Assembly: GCF_001708965.1 (NCBI RefSeq)
Contig: NZ_LVJW01000003.1
Span: 1,116,001-1,180,000, forward strand
Direction: 5' to 3'
Source of the DNA: Candidatus Thiodiazotropha endoloripes
GTDB lineage: Bacteria; Pseudomonadota; Gammaproteobacteria; Chromatiales; Chromatiaceae
DNA: 64,000 nucleotides
Part shown: one piece after another, positions 51,704-61,164 of the stretch
Position numbering within the stretch: the stretch's first letter is position 1
Layout: every line of letters begins with the position of its first letter
Notes under the pieces: generated by a model
What the model was told of the DNA's origin: nothing
Database searches by the model: none
Seen by the model: only the letters and a program-made list of their open reading frames with translations
Translations under genes and position numbers: made by a program

Positions 51704-53872
51704 ATTGGCCGCTGGATTTTCAAGATCCTGGATGTAGTCACTCGTTTCACGATTGGTTGCATCGGATGGTGGCGCCAGATACATCTCAACTGTTCTCAAC
51801 AGTTCCAAGGTTTCGAAAGGTTTGGTCATAAACAGATCGGCACCGGCCTCAAGGCATTGCTGTCTTGCTTCATCGGTTGCATTGGCTGTAAGAATCATGA
51901 TGGGAATGGCGTGGTTCTGCCCTTTTTCATTGCGAATATGTTTTATGATGTCCACTCCGGTGACTGATGGCATTTGCATGTCGAGTATTGCCAGATCAAA
52001 GGGGTTTTGACGTAACTGACGCAATGAATATTCGCCGGTTTCACACATCGTCACCTTATATCCGCTACGTACCAAAATTTCTTCGAGCAGATATCTGTTG
52101 ATAGAGGTATCTTCACCAATCAAAATGTGTTTGTTTTTACCCGCATCCTGATAGGGGATGGTTAACGTCCCACCAACATTGATGTAATTTGATCTGGTCA
52201 ACATGTAGTGCAGTGTATTGCGTAATGCATCGGAATCAAAAGGGGTATCGACAACTGCGCCGACAGGGTTCTGCCTGATGATTTCGTCTGCCTGATGTGC
52301 TTGTGTACGAATGACGATGGTATTACTGCAGATTCCCGGGTCAGAGAGTAACTGTTGATAGAAATCCTGACCACGATGTAGGAGGCAGCTCTCGTCCAGA
52401 ATGACCAGCAGCGGTTGATACTTTACCGGTTTGTGGTAAAGCACATGAATGATATCCGGTTTCTCGTCAATCAGGCGATGGGAGACATTCCAATCAAATA
52501 GTACCTCTTCCACCAGCTTTGATATTTCACTGCTTTGTGTGATGGTGATGACCTCACGCTCTTTGAACTGCTGCTGGTCTGTATAGGGCATTACTTCATA
52601 CTGAAGTTTGAAAAAGAACCGACTGCCCTTATCAGGCATGCTGTAAAAGGCGAGCTCGCCTCCCATCAGCTTGACAAGGTCATAGGCAATGGTCGTTCCC
52701 AGGCCGGTCCCGCTGACATTTCTGGCGTCGGAGTTATCGAGTTGTGAGAAGCGGTTGAAGACCTGTTTCTGCTTGTCCGGAGTGATCCCGATTCCGGTAT
52801 CCAATACTTCAAACAGGATGCTGACACTGTTCTGTTTTCGCTTCTCCAGACTTATCTGCAGCGCAATCTCACCCTGATCGGTGAATTTCACCGCATTACT
52901 CAAGAGATTCATCAGAACCTGACGTAACCTGGTTTCATCACCGAGTAGATAGAAGGGAACGCTGGAAGAGAGATCGATACGGAAATCCAGACCTTTTCCC
53001 ATGGCGGAAGGCCGATAGTGGTTACTGACCTGATTGATCAGGGCATGCAGGTCAAAGGCCTTATTATCAATGTTCAAAAAACCAGCTTCAATTTTTGAGA
53101 AATCTAAAACATCATTCACTATCGACAGAAGGTGGTTGGAAGCACTGTGAATGGCATTGATATTCTTGTGCGTGGCTACACTATGCTCCTCTCTCAGCAT
53201 CAGATCGCTCAAGCCAATAATGCCGGTTAATGGCGTACGTATCTCGTGACTCATGTTGGCCAAAAATCTCGATTTGGCCTCATTGGCTGATTGGGCCTCC
53301 AGTTTGGCGGTTGTCAAGTGCTTCAGCAGATAGGATACAAATACCGGTATTAATATGTTGGTGATCAGCAGGCTGTAACTCAACAGGGGAGCGGCCGACC
53401 AGTAGTCGGCAGTCTGGATGGCAAACAGAAATCCAATATTGGAAAGAATCGTCGCGGCATAGAGGTATTTGAGGCCAAACCGAACACCATAGCCAATGGT
53501 TATCAAGAGCATGATGGCAAACAGTGGCGGACTGTACTCTCCCATAGTCAGCAGACCGTAAAAAACGATCCCATTATCTCCGAGCAGCGTTATGCCTCTG
53601 CGGATAGCAGAGGGATTGTTAAGAACCCGAAAGCTCAACAGATGGAGTAGGGAGAAGAGTGTATAACTCAACCCCATGTAGAGGTGGAGTTGAATTACCT
53701 TGTCACTCTCCGGATTGTATAAATTGACCGCAAACATGTAGGAAGTGAAGAGACTGATGAACAACAGCCGAACGAGCCCCTGGTGATATTCATGACGGGT
53801 TAGATCGTCTGATCCCACTTCACGTTGCGGTTTTGGTTGTGTCGGGCGATAGGCCTCAGGCTTTTCACTCAT
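51701..53872 (-). CDS. RpfC-like hybrid sensor histidine kinase
   Basis: A 723-residue kinase. About five to seven membrane helices (residues 33-187) form an RpfC-like sensor. HisKA follows with the phospho-His in [16 protein letters not shown] (His about 209), then the ATPase domain ([31 protein letters not shown]; note GTGLGTT instead of GTGLGLA). Residues about 440-560 look like a degenerate receiver (LLVILDES but poor elsewhere). Residues 575-700 are a full receiver ([16 protein letters not shown], phospho-Asp in [10 protein letters not shown]). There is no Hpt domain and no RpfF or RpfG gene nearby, so the signal and partner are unknown. Confidence 0.88.
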   Translation of the reverse strand: MSEKPEAYRPTQPKPQREVGSDDLTRHEYHQGLVRLLFISLFTSYMFAVNLYNPESDKVIQLHLYMGLSYTLFSLLHLLSFRVLNNPSAIRRGITLLGDNGIVFYGLLTMGEYSPPLFAIMLLITIGYGVRFGLKYLYAATILSNIGFLFAIQTADYWSAAPLLSYSLLITNILIPVFVSYLLKHLTTAKLEAQSANEAKSRFLANMSHEIRTPLTGIIGLSDLMLREEHSVATHKNINAIHSASNHLLSIVNDVLDFSKIEAGFLNIDNKAFDLHALINQVSNHYRPSAMGKGLDFRIDLSSSVPFYLLGDETRLRQVLMNLLSNAVKFTDQGEIALQISLEKRKQNSVSILFEVLDTGIGITPDKQKQVFNRFSQLDNSDARNVSGTGLGTTIAYDLVKLMGGELAFYSMPDKGSRFFFKLQYEVMPYTDQQQFKEREVITITQSSEISKLVEEVLFDWNVSHRLIDEKPDIIHVLYHKPVKYQPLLVILDESCLLHRGQDFYQQLLSDPGICSNTIVIRTQAHQADEIIRQNPVGAVVDTPFDSDALRNTLHYMLTRSNYINVGGTLTIPYQDAGKNKHILIGEDTSINRYLLEEILVRSGYKVTMCETGEYSLRQLRQNPFDLAILDMQMPSVTGVDIIKHIRNEKGQNHAIPIMILTANATDEARQQCLEAGADLFMTKPFETLELLRTVEMYLAPPSDATNRETSDYIQDLENPAAN

Positions 53873-54106
53873 TTTCAGATAGGTGTTTTAATCCGTTAAT
53901 AGTCAGGTGGTTGACTGTATAAAATTCCTGAAAGATCGTCATTATTCCAGGTAGAATTATAGATTATGCAGCATTCAGAGTATTATTGTGGAAATCGCCT
54001 GTTAACTTAGAAATTTCATTCGTTATCGATAGTTTAACCTATTGCTTACTGAACGTACCGGGAATTAGGTTCTTGTTTGACAATCTGATGACCAGACAGC
54101 TGCTTT

Positions 54107-55252
54107 TCAGAGCGTGTTCTTAGGAAAGATCTTCACCAATTTACCCTTGCGTTCATCTGTCAGCAGATAGAGCATACCGTCCGGTCCCTGGCGTACATCC
54201 CTTATTCTGCCCAGCTTATCAGTCAACAGACGTTCTTCATGAGTGATTTTGTTGTTGTCGATCTCTAGTCTCACCAGCTGCTGGAATTTCAAAGAGCCAA
54301 CAAACAGATTGCCTTTCCACTGCGGAAACTGTTCGCCTGTGTAGAAGCTCATGCCTGACGGGGCAATGGAGGGAATCCAGGTGTGCACAGGTTGTTCCAT
54401 ACCAACCTTGTGAGTGCCTTCGCCGATTTTTGTGCCGATCACATAGTTGACACCATAGGTGATGATCGGCCATCCATAGTTTCGTCCAGCTTCAGGGATG
54501 TTGATTTCATCCCCGCCCTGGGGGCCATGTTCATGCGTCCACAGCGATCCGCTAGCAGGGTGCAAAGCGGCGCCTTGGATATTCCTGTGACCATAACTGT
54601 AGATCTCGGGTTTAGCCTTACTGTTATCTTTAAATGGATTGTCCTGGGGAATGCGGCCATCATCATGCAGTCTGATCAGGGATCCTGCATGGTCGGTAAG
54701 ATCTTGTGCCCGCGGACCGTCACCTCGGTCTCCTAGTGTGATGAACAGAAATCCCTGGTTGTCGAAGACCAGCCTGGAGCCGAAGTGGTGGCGGGATTTG
54801 GTTTTATTCGATAAACGAAATATTACTTCTGACTCTTCCAAGGTATGATTTTTCAGCTTACCTCGCATCACAGTGGTGCCGTAGCGGTTGCCAGTACGCT
54901 CAGCGTATGAGATGTAGATATAACGATTGCTTTCGAAATCCGGGTGTAGGGTTACATCCAGCAATCCTCCCTGACCATGGGCGCGGATTTCGGGTAGTCC
55001 TTGAATTGGTATGGGATCGAGGTTGCCTGCTGCATCCAGGTAACGCAATTTGCCGTTTTTCTCCGTGATCAGCATGGCACCATCCGGCATGAAAACCATT
55101 GCCCAGGGGTGGGATAGTTGATCTGTCACGATCTCATAACCGATGGTCTGTTTTTCTGTCTCGATGGGCTTGTCTGCCAATAGGGGCTGAGCCGTACAAG
55201 CAAATAACAGCAAAGATATGGAGCCTGCCATTGCGACGTTCATATGATACAT
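54107..55252 (-). CDS. periplasmic PQQ-dependent aldose/sorbosone dehydrogenase-like protein
   Basis: A 381-residue secreted beta-propeller of the soluble glucose/sorbosone dehydrogenase family (YliI/Asd type). The signal peptide (SISLLLFACTAQPLLA) has a Cys that could be a lipobox. Family motifs are SHPWAMVFMPDGAMLITEKNGKL, GGLLDVTLHPDF, RFG.DNQGFLFITLGDRGD, YSYGHRNIQGAALHP, EHGPQGGDEIN and YGWP. It would oxidise aldose sugars with PQQ, if the cell has PQQ; no pqq gene is in the window. Confidence 0.9.
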   Translation of the reverse strand: MYHMNVAMAGSISLLLFACTAQPLLADKPIETEKQTIGYEIVTDQLSHPWAMVFMPDGAMLITEKNGKLRYLDAAGNLDPIPIQGLPEIRAHGQGGLLDVTLHPDFESNRYIYISYAERTGNRYGTTVMRGKLKNHTLEESEVIFRLSNKTKSRHHFGSRLVFDNQGFLFITLGDRGDGPRAQDLTDHAGSLIRLHDDGRIPQDNPFKDNSKAKPEIYSYGHRNIQGAALHPASGSLWTHEHGPQGGDEINIPEAGRNYGWPIITYGVNYVIGTKIGEGTHKVGMEQPVHTWIPSIAPSGMSFYTGEQFPQWKGNLFVGSLKFQQLVRLEIDNNKITHEERLLTDKLGRIRDVRQGPDGMLYLLTDERKGKLVKIFPKNTL

Positions 55253-55593
55253 CTTAGATACCTTTGAATAATTCTGTTTTCATCTGACCAGCAAATACCA
55301 GGGTCCAGAAAACCAGTTTTGGGTTTTGGCGGTATGATCGATAATCAGGCCTTGCCTTGAATGCCATCGTTATCCGGTATTAACTTCGAGTCTGCTTATT
55401 TGAATTAGTTTAGAGCCTGTTTCACATTATTTGTTAAGCAGTGTGGATCGATTGCGAATAAATCCCACCGATTCAATCCAAACATCGGTTCACCGACTGC
55501 CTGTTGTGTCGTCACTACAGCTAAATTGTGGATCCCCTGAAATAGATTTAAGATGGTTGCACGGTATCCATCAACATTTAGCTTGATAATTCA
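55253..55593. other. 341-bp divergent promoter region
   Basis: It separates the sugar dehydrogenase (-) and arfB (+). Apart from a weak hairpin ACCGAT...ATCGGT near 55468-55490 I see no distinct element and no coding sequence. Confidence 0.35.
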
Positions 55594-56010
55594 ATGGCAT
55601 TTTCGGTCAGCGACAAGATAGAAATTCCACACACTGAGATTCAGTGGAGTGCGATACATGCCCAGGGGTCGGGCGGTCAGAATGTCAACAAAGTTGCCTC
55701 TGCAATTCATCTGCGTTTCGATATCAAGGCCTCATCCCTGCCTCTGCCCATAAAGCAACGGCTGCTGGCCCGTGCTGACAGCCGGATCAACCGTGATGGG
55801 GTGGTGGTTATCAAGGCTCAACGTTACCGGGATCAGGAGAAGAACCGTCGGGATGCACTGCAACGGCTGCAGTCTATGATCAGCAGCGCAATGGTTTCAC
55901 CAAAAAAACGCTTCAAGACCCGGCCAACAAAGGCATCAGTACGCCGCCGCCTGGATGCTAAGAACAGGCGTGGCAAGCAGAAGGCGTTGAGGCGGAAGGT
56001 AACGGATTGA
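55594..56010 (+). CDS. arfB: peptidyl-tRNA hydrolase ArfB (ribosome rescue)
   Basis: A 138-residue release-factor-like protein with the GGQ catalytic motif in AQGSGGQNVNKVASAIHLRFDI and a Lys/Arg-rich C-terminal tail (KKRFKTRPTKASVRRRLDAK, KQKALRRK) that enters the empty mRNA channel. It rescues ribosomes stalled on non-stop messages. Its length and tail match E. coli YaeJ/ArfB. It is followed by yaeQ, the same pair as in E. coli. Confidence 0.94.
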   Translation: MAFSVSDKIEIPHTEIQWSAIHAQGSGGQNVNKVASAIHLRFDIKASSLPLPIKQRLLARADSRINRDGVVVIKAQRYRDQEKNRRDALQRLQSMISSAMVSPKKRFKTRPTKASVRRRLDAKNRRGKQKALRRKVTD

Positions 56011-56144
56011 GAGTCAACCTCTAGCCTGTCAACTGAGCAATATCACTGTTTCAACTCAAAATATCGCCTCCAGAGCTGGTAACATTGCATGTTGTTCGGG
56101 CTTCAACAGAATACAACCTCTCCAGAGATAGGACGGCAGTAAAA

Positions 56145-56681
56145 GTGGCACTTAAATCAACAGTCTTCAAAGCGGAACTGCAAGTATCCAATATGGATGA
56201 GCAGCACTACGACACCTATAGCCTGACACTGGCGAGACACCCATCGGAAACCAATCAGCGTATGATGATGCGACTGGCGGTTTTCGCCTTGAATGCCAAT
56301 CCGCAACTCAGCTTCACCAAAGGAATCAGCACCGAAGACGAACCCGATCTTTGGCTGAAGAGTCTGAGTGATGAGATCGAGCTCTGGATTGAGTTGGGTC
56401 AACCGGATGAAAAGCGGTTGAGACGGGCCTGTGGCAGGTCCAAACGTGTGCTGGTCTATCCATATGCGGAGCGTAGTGCCTCAATCTGGTGGGAGCAGAT
56501 GCAGCAAACAGTCAGTCGCTTCGGGAATTTGAGTGTGATCAATCTAACCCTTGAGGATATGGATCAGCTGGAAAATCTCGCTGAGCGGAATATGCGGCTG
56601 CACTCCACCATCCAGGAGGGCCAGCTATGGCTTGGCAACGATCAAACAACCTTGCTGATCGAGCTGCAACCGTGGCAGTAG
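56145..56681 (+). CDS. yaeQ: YaeQ family protein
   Basis: A 178-residue member of the YaeQ family (PD-(D/E)XK nuclease-like fold): MALKSTVFKAELQVSN, TLARHPSETNQRMMMRLAVF, EPDLWLKSL..EIELWIELGQPDEKRLRRAC, IWWEQMQ and NLSVINL follow E. coli YaeQ closely. Function unproven; it was once linked to RfaH suppression. The GTG at 56145 is chosen because it reproduces the family N-terminus; the longer frame upstream adds 20 unrelated residues. Neighbour of arfB. Confidence 0.92.
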   Translation: MALKSTVFKAELQVSNMDEQHYDTYSLTLARHPSETNQRMMMRLAVFALNANPQLSFTKGISTEDEPDLWLKSLSDEIELWIELGQPDEKRLRRACGRSKRVLVYPYAERSASIWWEQMQQTVSRFGNLSVINLTLEDMDQLENLAERNMRLHSTIQEGQLWLGNDQTTLLIELQPWQ

Positions 56682-56712
56682 GCGTCTGCCAGGAGACGAA
56701 GCGGGTCGTTGG

Positions 56713-57408
56713 CTATTTGGGATTTCCAGCAGGCTTCAACAGATAGATCTTTTCCACCATCTGGCTGACCCCGTGGTGTTGGTAGCGATCTGTATTCTGT
56801 AGTAGATCGAGGTGATGCAGCAGGTTGATGGTGAAGTTTTGTCCAAACAGCTCCCGGATCTCTGCTTCGCCCACACTATAGGGTGGACCGCTCATCTCAT
56901 CCTGAGGGTACTCCAGAGTGACCAGAAGAATCTTGGCATGACCGGGTAGCAGATCAATGATCAGGCGGGCAAACTGTTTTCGTTGTTGAGGATTGAGTGC
57001 AATTAATGACGCCCTGTCATAGACAGCATCAACATCCGAATTATCCTGCTGAGCCAGGTCGAAGATATCACCACATAAAAGCTCGAACGGTCCCTGACGC
57101 CACTGCTCAAAATAGTCATGCTGCTCAACAGTAGGCTTGAGATTGTGTTCATCGAAGAATTGGCTTATTGCCAATCGGCTCAGCTCAATCCCACGAATTC
57201 GGTAACCCTGTTCAGCCAGCCAGAACATATCTCTGCTCTTGCCGCAGAGTGGTGCCAGCACCAGCGAGCCAGCCGGGAGATAGAGCGAGTGCCAGTAATT
57301 CAGTAGATGTTGATTGAACTCCACATGATGCCAACCGATATTGTTATCTTTCCAGCGTTGCAGCCAGTTCTCATTGGGAGCTCTGAGTTCAGTGGTGGAT
57401 TTGCTCAT
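56713..57408 (-). CDS. tpm: thiopurine S-methyltransferase family
   Basis: A 231-residue SAM methyltransferase (WLQRWKDNNIGWHHVEFNQHLL, VLAPLCGKSRDMFWLAEQGY, GIELSRLAISQFF, DAVYDRASLIALNP, PPYSV). Bacterial Tpm enzymes methylate thiopurines, tellurite or selenite; the true substrate is uncertain. Monocistronic, divergent from the next methyltransferase gene. Confidence 0.93.
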   Translation of the reverse strand: MSKSTTELRAPNENWLQRWKDNNIGWHHVEFNQHLLNYWHSLYLPAGSLVLAPLCGKSRDMFWLAEQGYRIRGIELSRLAISQFFDEHNLKPTVEQHDYFEQWRQGPFELLCGDIFDLAQQDNSDVDAVYDRASLIALNPQQRKQFARLIIDLLPGHAKILLVTLEYPQDEMSGPPYSVGEAEIRELFGQNFTINLLHHLDLLQNTDRYQHHGVSQMVEKIYLLKPAGNPK

Positions 57409-57681
57409 CTATCGTCCTGCTGATCGTCACCTTGCTTGCCTGGGAGTATGTTTTTGTTTGCACAAGTTGGCAAGCATAATCAATCTGACATATTCTGAAA
57501 AACCGGGTTCAGAGTCACCTAACTTGTTATCTGATTTGCTTTTTTTTGATCAAAAAATAGCAAGGGAAATTGCTTGAAATCGATCCGGGTTGGTATAATA
57601 CTGTCTGTTTTTAGGGTTTTTGGCTCACAAGATGTGCAAGCCACAGGGTTGCGGAGAATAGAGATAGGGAGATCTTTGAAG

Positions 57682-58569
57682 ATGGGCATGAGTGTTGATA
57701 AATCATTTGGTGACTTGGGCCCCGGTGGCAATCAGGATCCAGTAGTTCCGGATTGGCGGAGCATGGAGATACCGGATGCCTGGCCTGATCTATCTAATTT
57801 CAGTAGTTTGAGGGGATTCTGGTCCCTGCTCAGGCTGATAGCCGCTAAAAAGCGCCCCACAGTTGAGCTTCCTGAAGGCATGCCCGGACGGGATATGATA
57901 CCCAAGTATGTGCTTCGGGAATTCCACAATTTTCCCAACGGCAACTACTCGAAGGCGATGACACGGCGTTATATCAATAATTTCGACCGTTTCATGTTGG
58001 GTGAAATCAAAAAACTCAGAAAACGTCTGGCTGCGGAATTCAAAGGTGCCAGTCGGGTTCTCGATATCGGCTGTTCCGGTGGCGGTGTCGCGGCTGAGTT
58101 GGAAGCACTGGGTGTTGAAGATGTCTGGGGCATAGACCCTTCACCCTATCTGCTCAAACATGGTGCTGATGAGTACCCCAATATCAAGTTTGTTCAGGGC
58201 ATAATTGAAGAGACGGGATTTCCTGACCGACGCTTTGAAGGGGCTACTGCGGGTTTTCTGTTCCATGAAATGCCAATCAAGTACTTCGAGCTGAGTCTGA
58301 AGGAGATCAACCGGATACTCGAGCCGGGCAGTCTGCTGGCCATCGGTGAGCCATCTCCGGTCCAGGCCTATAGCGGATATTGGGAGATGACCCGCCGCTT
58401 TGGTCTGAAAGGGCTCTATTTCAGCTGGTTCGCCAAATCGATTCACGAGCCTTTTCTCAACACCTGGCACAATTGTGATTTACAGGGGCTGTTCGATAAG
58501 CATGGTTTTGACCTGGAACTGGATGATGTTGGCATGCCAATTCGCTATATTCTGGCACGCAAACGGTAA
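57682..58569 (+). CDS. class I SAM-dependent methyltransferase
   Basis: A 295-residue protein with the SAM loop RVLDIGCSGGGVAAELEALG (residues about 120-139), then the acidic motif VWGIDPSPYLL and the post-motif EINRILEPGSLLAIGEPSPV, typical of Methyltransf_11/UbiE-like enzymes. The N-terminal 100 residues are unusual (LRGFWSLLRLIAAKKRPTVELPEGMPG) and may bind the substrate. ATG 57682 follows AGGGAGA. Substrate unknown. Confidence 0.8.
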   Translation: MGMSVDKSFGDLGPGGNQDPVVPDWRSMEIPDAWPDLSNFSSLRGFWSLLRLIAAKKRPTVELPEGMPGRDMIPKYVLREFHNFPNGNYSKAMTRRYINNFDRFMLGEIKKLRKRLAAEFKGASRVLDIGCSGGGVAAELEALGVEDVWGIDPSPYLLKHGADEYPNIKFVQGIIEETGFPDRRFEGATAGFLFHEMPIKYFELSLKEINRILEPGSLLAIGEPSPVQAYSGYWEMTRRFGLKGLYFSWFAKSIHEPFLNTWHNCDLQGLFDKHGFDLELDDVGMPIRYILARKR

Positions 58570-58658
58570 CAACTGGGCTGATTGGTCAGTGATAACATGC
58601 TCTAGGGGCAGTTCGCGGTCATTGTCTCTCAGGGCGATCTCCAATTAGAATCGTGTTG

Positions 58659-59654
58659 ATGAGAGAGTCTGAATTTCAACACGCTTTTGCCTCCCTGACG
58701 CCGGATACCATGCTCGATGCCATCGAGTCGACCGGGGTTGTCTGCAGTGGACAGTTTCTGGCGCTGAACAGTTATGAAAACCGGGTTTATCAGGTCGCTA
58801 TGGAAGAGGGGCCTGCAGTGGTTGCGAAGTTCTATCGTCCCAGTCGTTGGAGTGATGATGCCATCCTGGAGGAGCATGAATTCACCCTGGCGCTGGCAGA
58901 TCAGGAGATTCCTGTAATCGCGCCGGCAGCTGATGAAAACGGGGATACACTTCACCACCATCAAGGGCTCAGATTCGCCCTCTATCCCTGTCGAGGTGGT
59001 CGCCCACCGGAACTGGATGATCCGTCACATCTGGAACAGCTGGGGCGATTCATCGGCAGGATTCATATGCTGGGCGCATCTGAAACATTCAACCATCGCC
59101 CCGAGATCGACATCGAGCACTATTTATTGCAACCCAGTCACTATCTGCTGGAGCACGATTTTCTGCCGCAACATCTGCTGAGCGCCTATCAGACGATCGT
59201 CAAAGATCTGCAACTGCGAATCGAATCCTGCTATGACCGTGCGGGCTCCTTCAATACCATCCGACTGCATGGGGATTGCCATCCGGGAAATATTCTCTGG
59301 CGGGATGATGGACCACAGATCGTCGATTTTGATGACGCCAGAACTGGGCCCGCCATGCAGGATCTGTGGATGTTTCTCTCTGGAGATCGACGCTATATGA
59401 CCGAGCGTCTGGCCGATTTACTGGACGGTTACACCCAGTTCTATGATTTCAATCCAACCGAGCTCCATCTGTTGGAGGCGTTACGCAGCCTGAGGCTTGT
59501 CCACTATGCGGGCTGGCTTGCCAAACGCTGGGATGATCCGGCATTTCCAGCGGCCTTTCCCTGGTTTGATTCAGTGAGATTTTGGGAGGACCATATCCTC
59601 ACGCTTCGTGAACAGCTTGCCAAAATGGATGAACCGCCACTCGTCTATAGCTGA
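58659..59654 (+). CDS. srkA: stress response Ser/Thr kinase SrkA (YihE)
   Basis: A 331-residue aminoglycoside-phosphotransferase-fold kinase: LNSYENRVYQVAMEEGPAVV (ATP loop), AKFYRPSRWSDDAILEEHEF, the catalytic loop LHGDCHPGNILWRDD and the metal motif IVDFDDARTGPAMQDLWMFLSGDRR. It is homologous to E. coli SrkA over its whole length, a kinase counteracting MazEF-mediated and oxidative death. In E. coli it precedes dsbA; here a TetR regulator gene lies convergently downstream instead. GTG at 58653 is an alternative start. Confidence 0.93.
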   Translation: MRESEFQHAFASLTPDTMLDAIESTGVVCSGQFLALNSYENRVYQVAMEEGPAVVAKFYRPSRWSDDAILEEHEFTLALADQEIPVIAPAADENGDTLHHHQGLRFALYPCRGGRPPELDDPSHLEQLGRFIGRIHMLGASETFNHRPEIDIEHYLLQPSHYLLEHDFLPQHLLSAYQTIVKDLQLRIESCYDRAGSFNTIRLHGDCHPGNILWRDDGPQIVDFDDARTGPAMQDLWMFLSGDRRYMTERLADLLDGYTQFYDFNPTELHLLEALRSLRLVHYAGWLAKRWDDPAFPAAFPWFDSVRFWEDHILTLREQLAKMDEPPLVYS

Positions 59655-59721
59655 GCAGGCAACAGGGCAGCGTCTTGTGGGTATTTGCAGGATTTGACCC
59701 TGGAGTCGATTGATCGCCTAC

Positions 59722-60339
59722 TCAAGCCACGCTTTCTTGTATGGATATGGGCTCCATGCCATGCCACATACAATCGATCAACTCATCGTAAAGCTCAGGT
59801 AGAGGGACATTCAATACCCCATCCAGTCGCAGATGAATCAAACGTATGGCACCGCCAAAGATACCAGAGGCGACCACCCAGGGATCACCTTCGCGGATCT
59901 CGCCGGATTCCATTCCCCGCTGTACGATATTGCGCATGGTCTTAAATGGGGTGGAGCTGCAGATCGGGGGCTCATCCGGCAGAAACTCCTGGTGTTTGGC
60001 ATGCAGTACATAGGCGACGATATTGCGCTTGCTCTCGGTATACTCGAATAGCAGTGAAATAATTCGATTACAGCTCTCGCGAAAGCTCAGATTTTCGTTG
60101 ATTACATCAGCAACCAGCTCTTCCATCTCTCTGATCAAGTGGTAGTAGAGGGCTTTCGCGACCCCTTCCTTTCCCCCGAAATGGTTGTAGATCGAGCCGA
60201 TACTGACATTCGCCAGCTTCTGAATGTCATGAATCGATACATTGTGATAACCACGTTCGACAAACAGATCGAGGGCAGTACTGAGGATGCGGTCGTAGAC
60301 TGGTAGATCTTGCGTCGCGGCTTTTTTCAAATGGAGCAT
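59722..60339 (-). CDS. TetR/AcrR family transcriptional regulator
   Basis: A 205-residue repressor with an N-terminal TetR helix-turn-helix (ALDLFVERGYHNVSIHDIQKLANVSIGSIYNHFGGKEGVAKALYY region, residues 17-62) and a helical ligand domain with HAKHQEFLPDEPPICSS. The recognition helix VSIGSIYNHFG fits operators of the GAATGAATATTCATTC type, and exactly such a palindrome lies in the promoter of the downstream-facing methanethiol oxidase gene. The inducer is unknown, perhaps a small sulfur compound. Confidence 0.9.
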   Translation of the reverse strand: MLHLKKAATQDLPVYDRILSTALDLFVERGYHNVSIHDIQKLANVSIGSIYNHFGGKEGVAKALYYHLIREMEELVADVINENLSFRESCNRIISLLFEYTESKRNIVAYVLHAKHQEFLPDEPPICSSTPFKTMRNIVQRGMESGEIREGDPWVVASGIFGGAIRLIHLRLDGVLNVPLPELYDELIDCMWHGMEPISIQESVA

Positions 60340-60365
60340 GTGGGTACCTGCAAGGGCCGATTAAC

Positions 60366-60590
60366 GTGAATCCAATCAGCCCTGTTGAAACCGTCGTTTC
60401 CTTCAGCAAGGCGGAGTGAGCGAATGGTAGCGCCGTAGTGGGAAAAAATTACCCCGGCTCCCGAAATTAACGGGGCGTCGTCTGCAAGCCTACCAGACTG
60501 GATTGCTCGTCGTTCATACGGAACAGCCAAACTTATCTCCTCACGCCCTGATTGGCGTTTTTCAGACTCAACAGGCCCAATTGGATTCGC
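60366..60590. repeat. 225-bp segment with imperfect terminal inverted repeats (MITE-like candidate)
   Basis: 60366-60388 and the reverse complement of 60568-60590 agree in 19 of 23 positions (G-GAATCCAAT then CCTGTTGA). The ends also share AATCCAAT and CCTGTT with the dispersed TTAACAG repeats. No transposase is present, and no target-site duplication was identified. Confidence 0.35.
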
Positions 60591-60921
60591 CTTCTCCGGT
60601 CCTGTCAAATTCAATTTGTGATCAATTATATCCAGTGTTGCCCAAGGTATAAAATCACTCCTCGAAGGGTCTCAAACAGATCTCTCCGTGGTGTCCCGTC
60701 GTGCTGCGCCCGCCATTCGCCTCGCCTGATACAGAGGATTGTCTGGATCCGGGCAGTCCTCCGGTTACCATGTGAATGGCTTGAATTTAGTGTTGTGGCG
60801 CTTAAAATGGGAATACCGTTCCTTTCTTGTCAGGCCTTATAACCGGGGTGTATCCCTGGGAAAACGGCCAAGCTGCAAACCGGCATTTCCACCCTTACAC
60901 CACCCTAGCATAGTAAAAAAT

Positions 60922-60950
60922 TTGACAAGAATGAATATTCATTCTATTTT
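60922..60950 (+). promoter_or_regulatory. promoter whose spacer is filled by an 18-bp palindrome (TetR operator)
   Basis: TTGACA (60922-60927) and TATTTT (60945-60950) are 17 bp apart. The perfect palindrome AGAATGAATATTCATTCT (60928-60945) fills the spacer exactly, so a bound dimer would block RNA polymerase. The TetR protein at 59722-60339 is the obvious candidate repressor. Confidence 0.75.
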
Positions 60951-61164
60951 CTTTTTAGCCGCTTACCTCACTGCCAGCTGTATCGCAGCAGGACTACGGA
61001 GGGTCGAACGGCTCCTGTGCCTAGGGATCTTTGGCAATCAAGTTTTATGAGTAGTACCCACCCGGACTGGATTTTCAGTCAATCCGGGTTTGGCCATCTG
61101 CGTTGGCAGGGCTGAGGTAAGGCTGAATAGCAGTAAAAAAGATTACCACTAGGAGGTTTAAATC

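Larger units (their letters stand above)
60340..61164. other. 825-bp non-coding region between tetR and the methanethiol oxidase gene
   Basis: No gene is supported. It contains an element bounded by imperfect 23-bp inverted repeats (60366-60388 and 60568-60590), the palindromic promoter at 60922-60950 and a leader of about 210 nt with a hairpin (ACCCGGA 61060-61066 with TCCGGGT 61083-61089). Confidence 0.5.
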
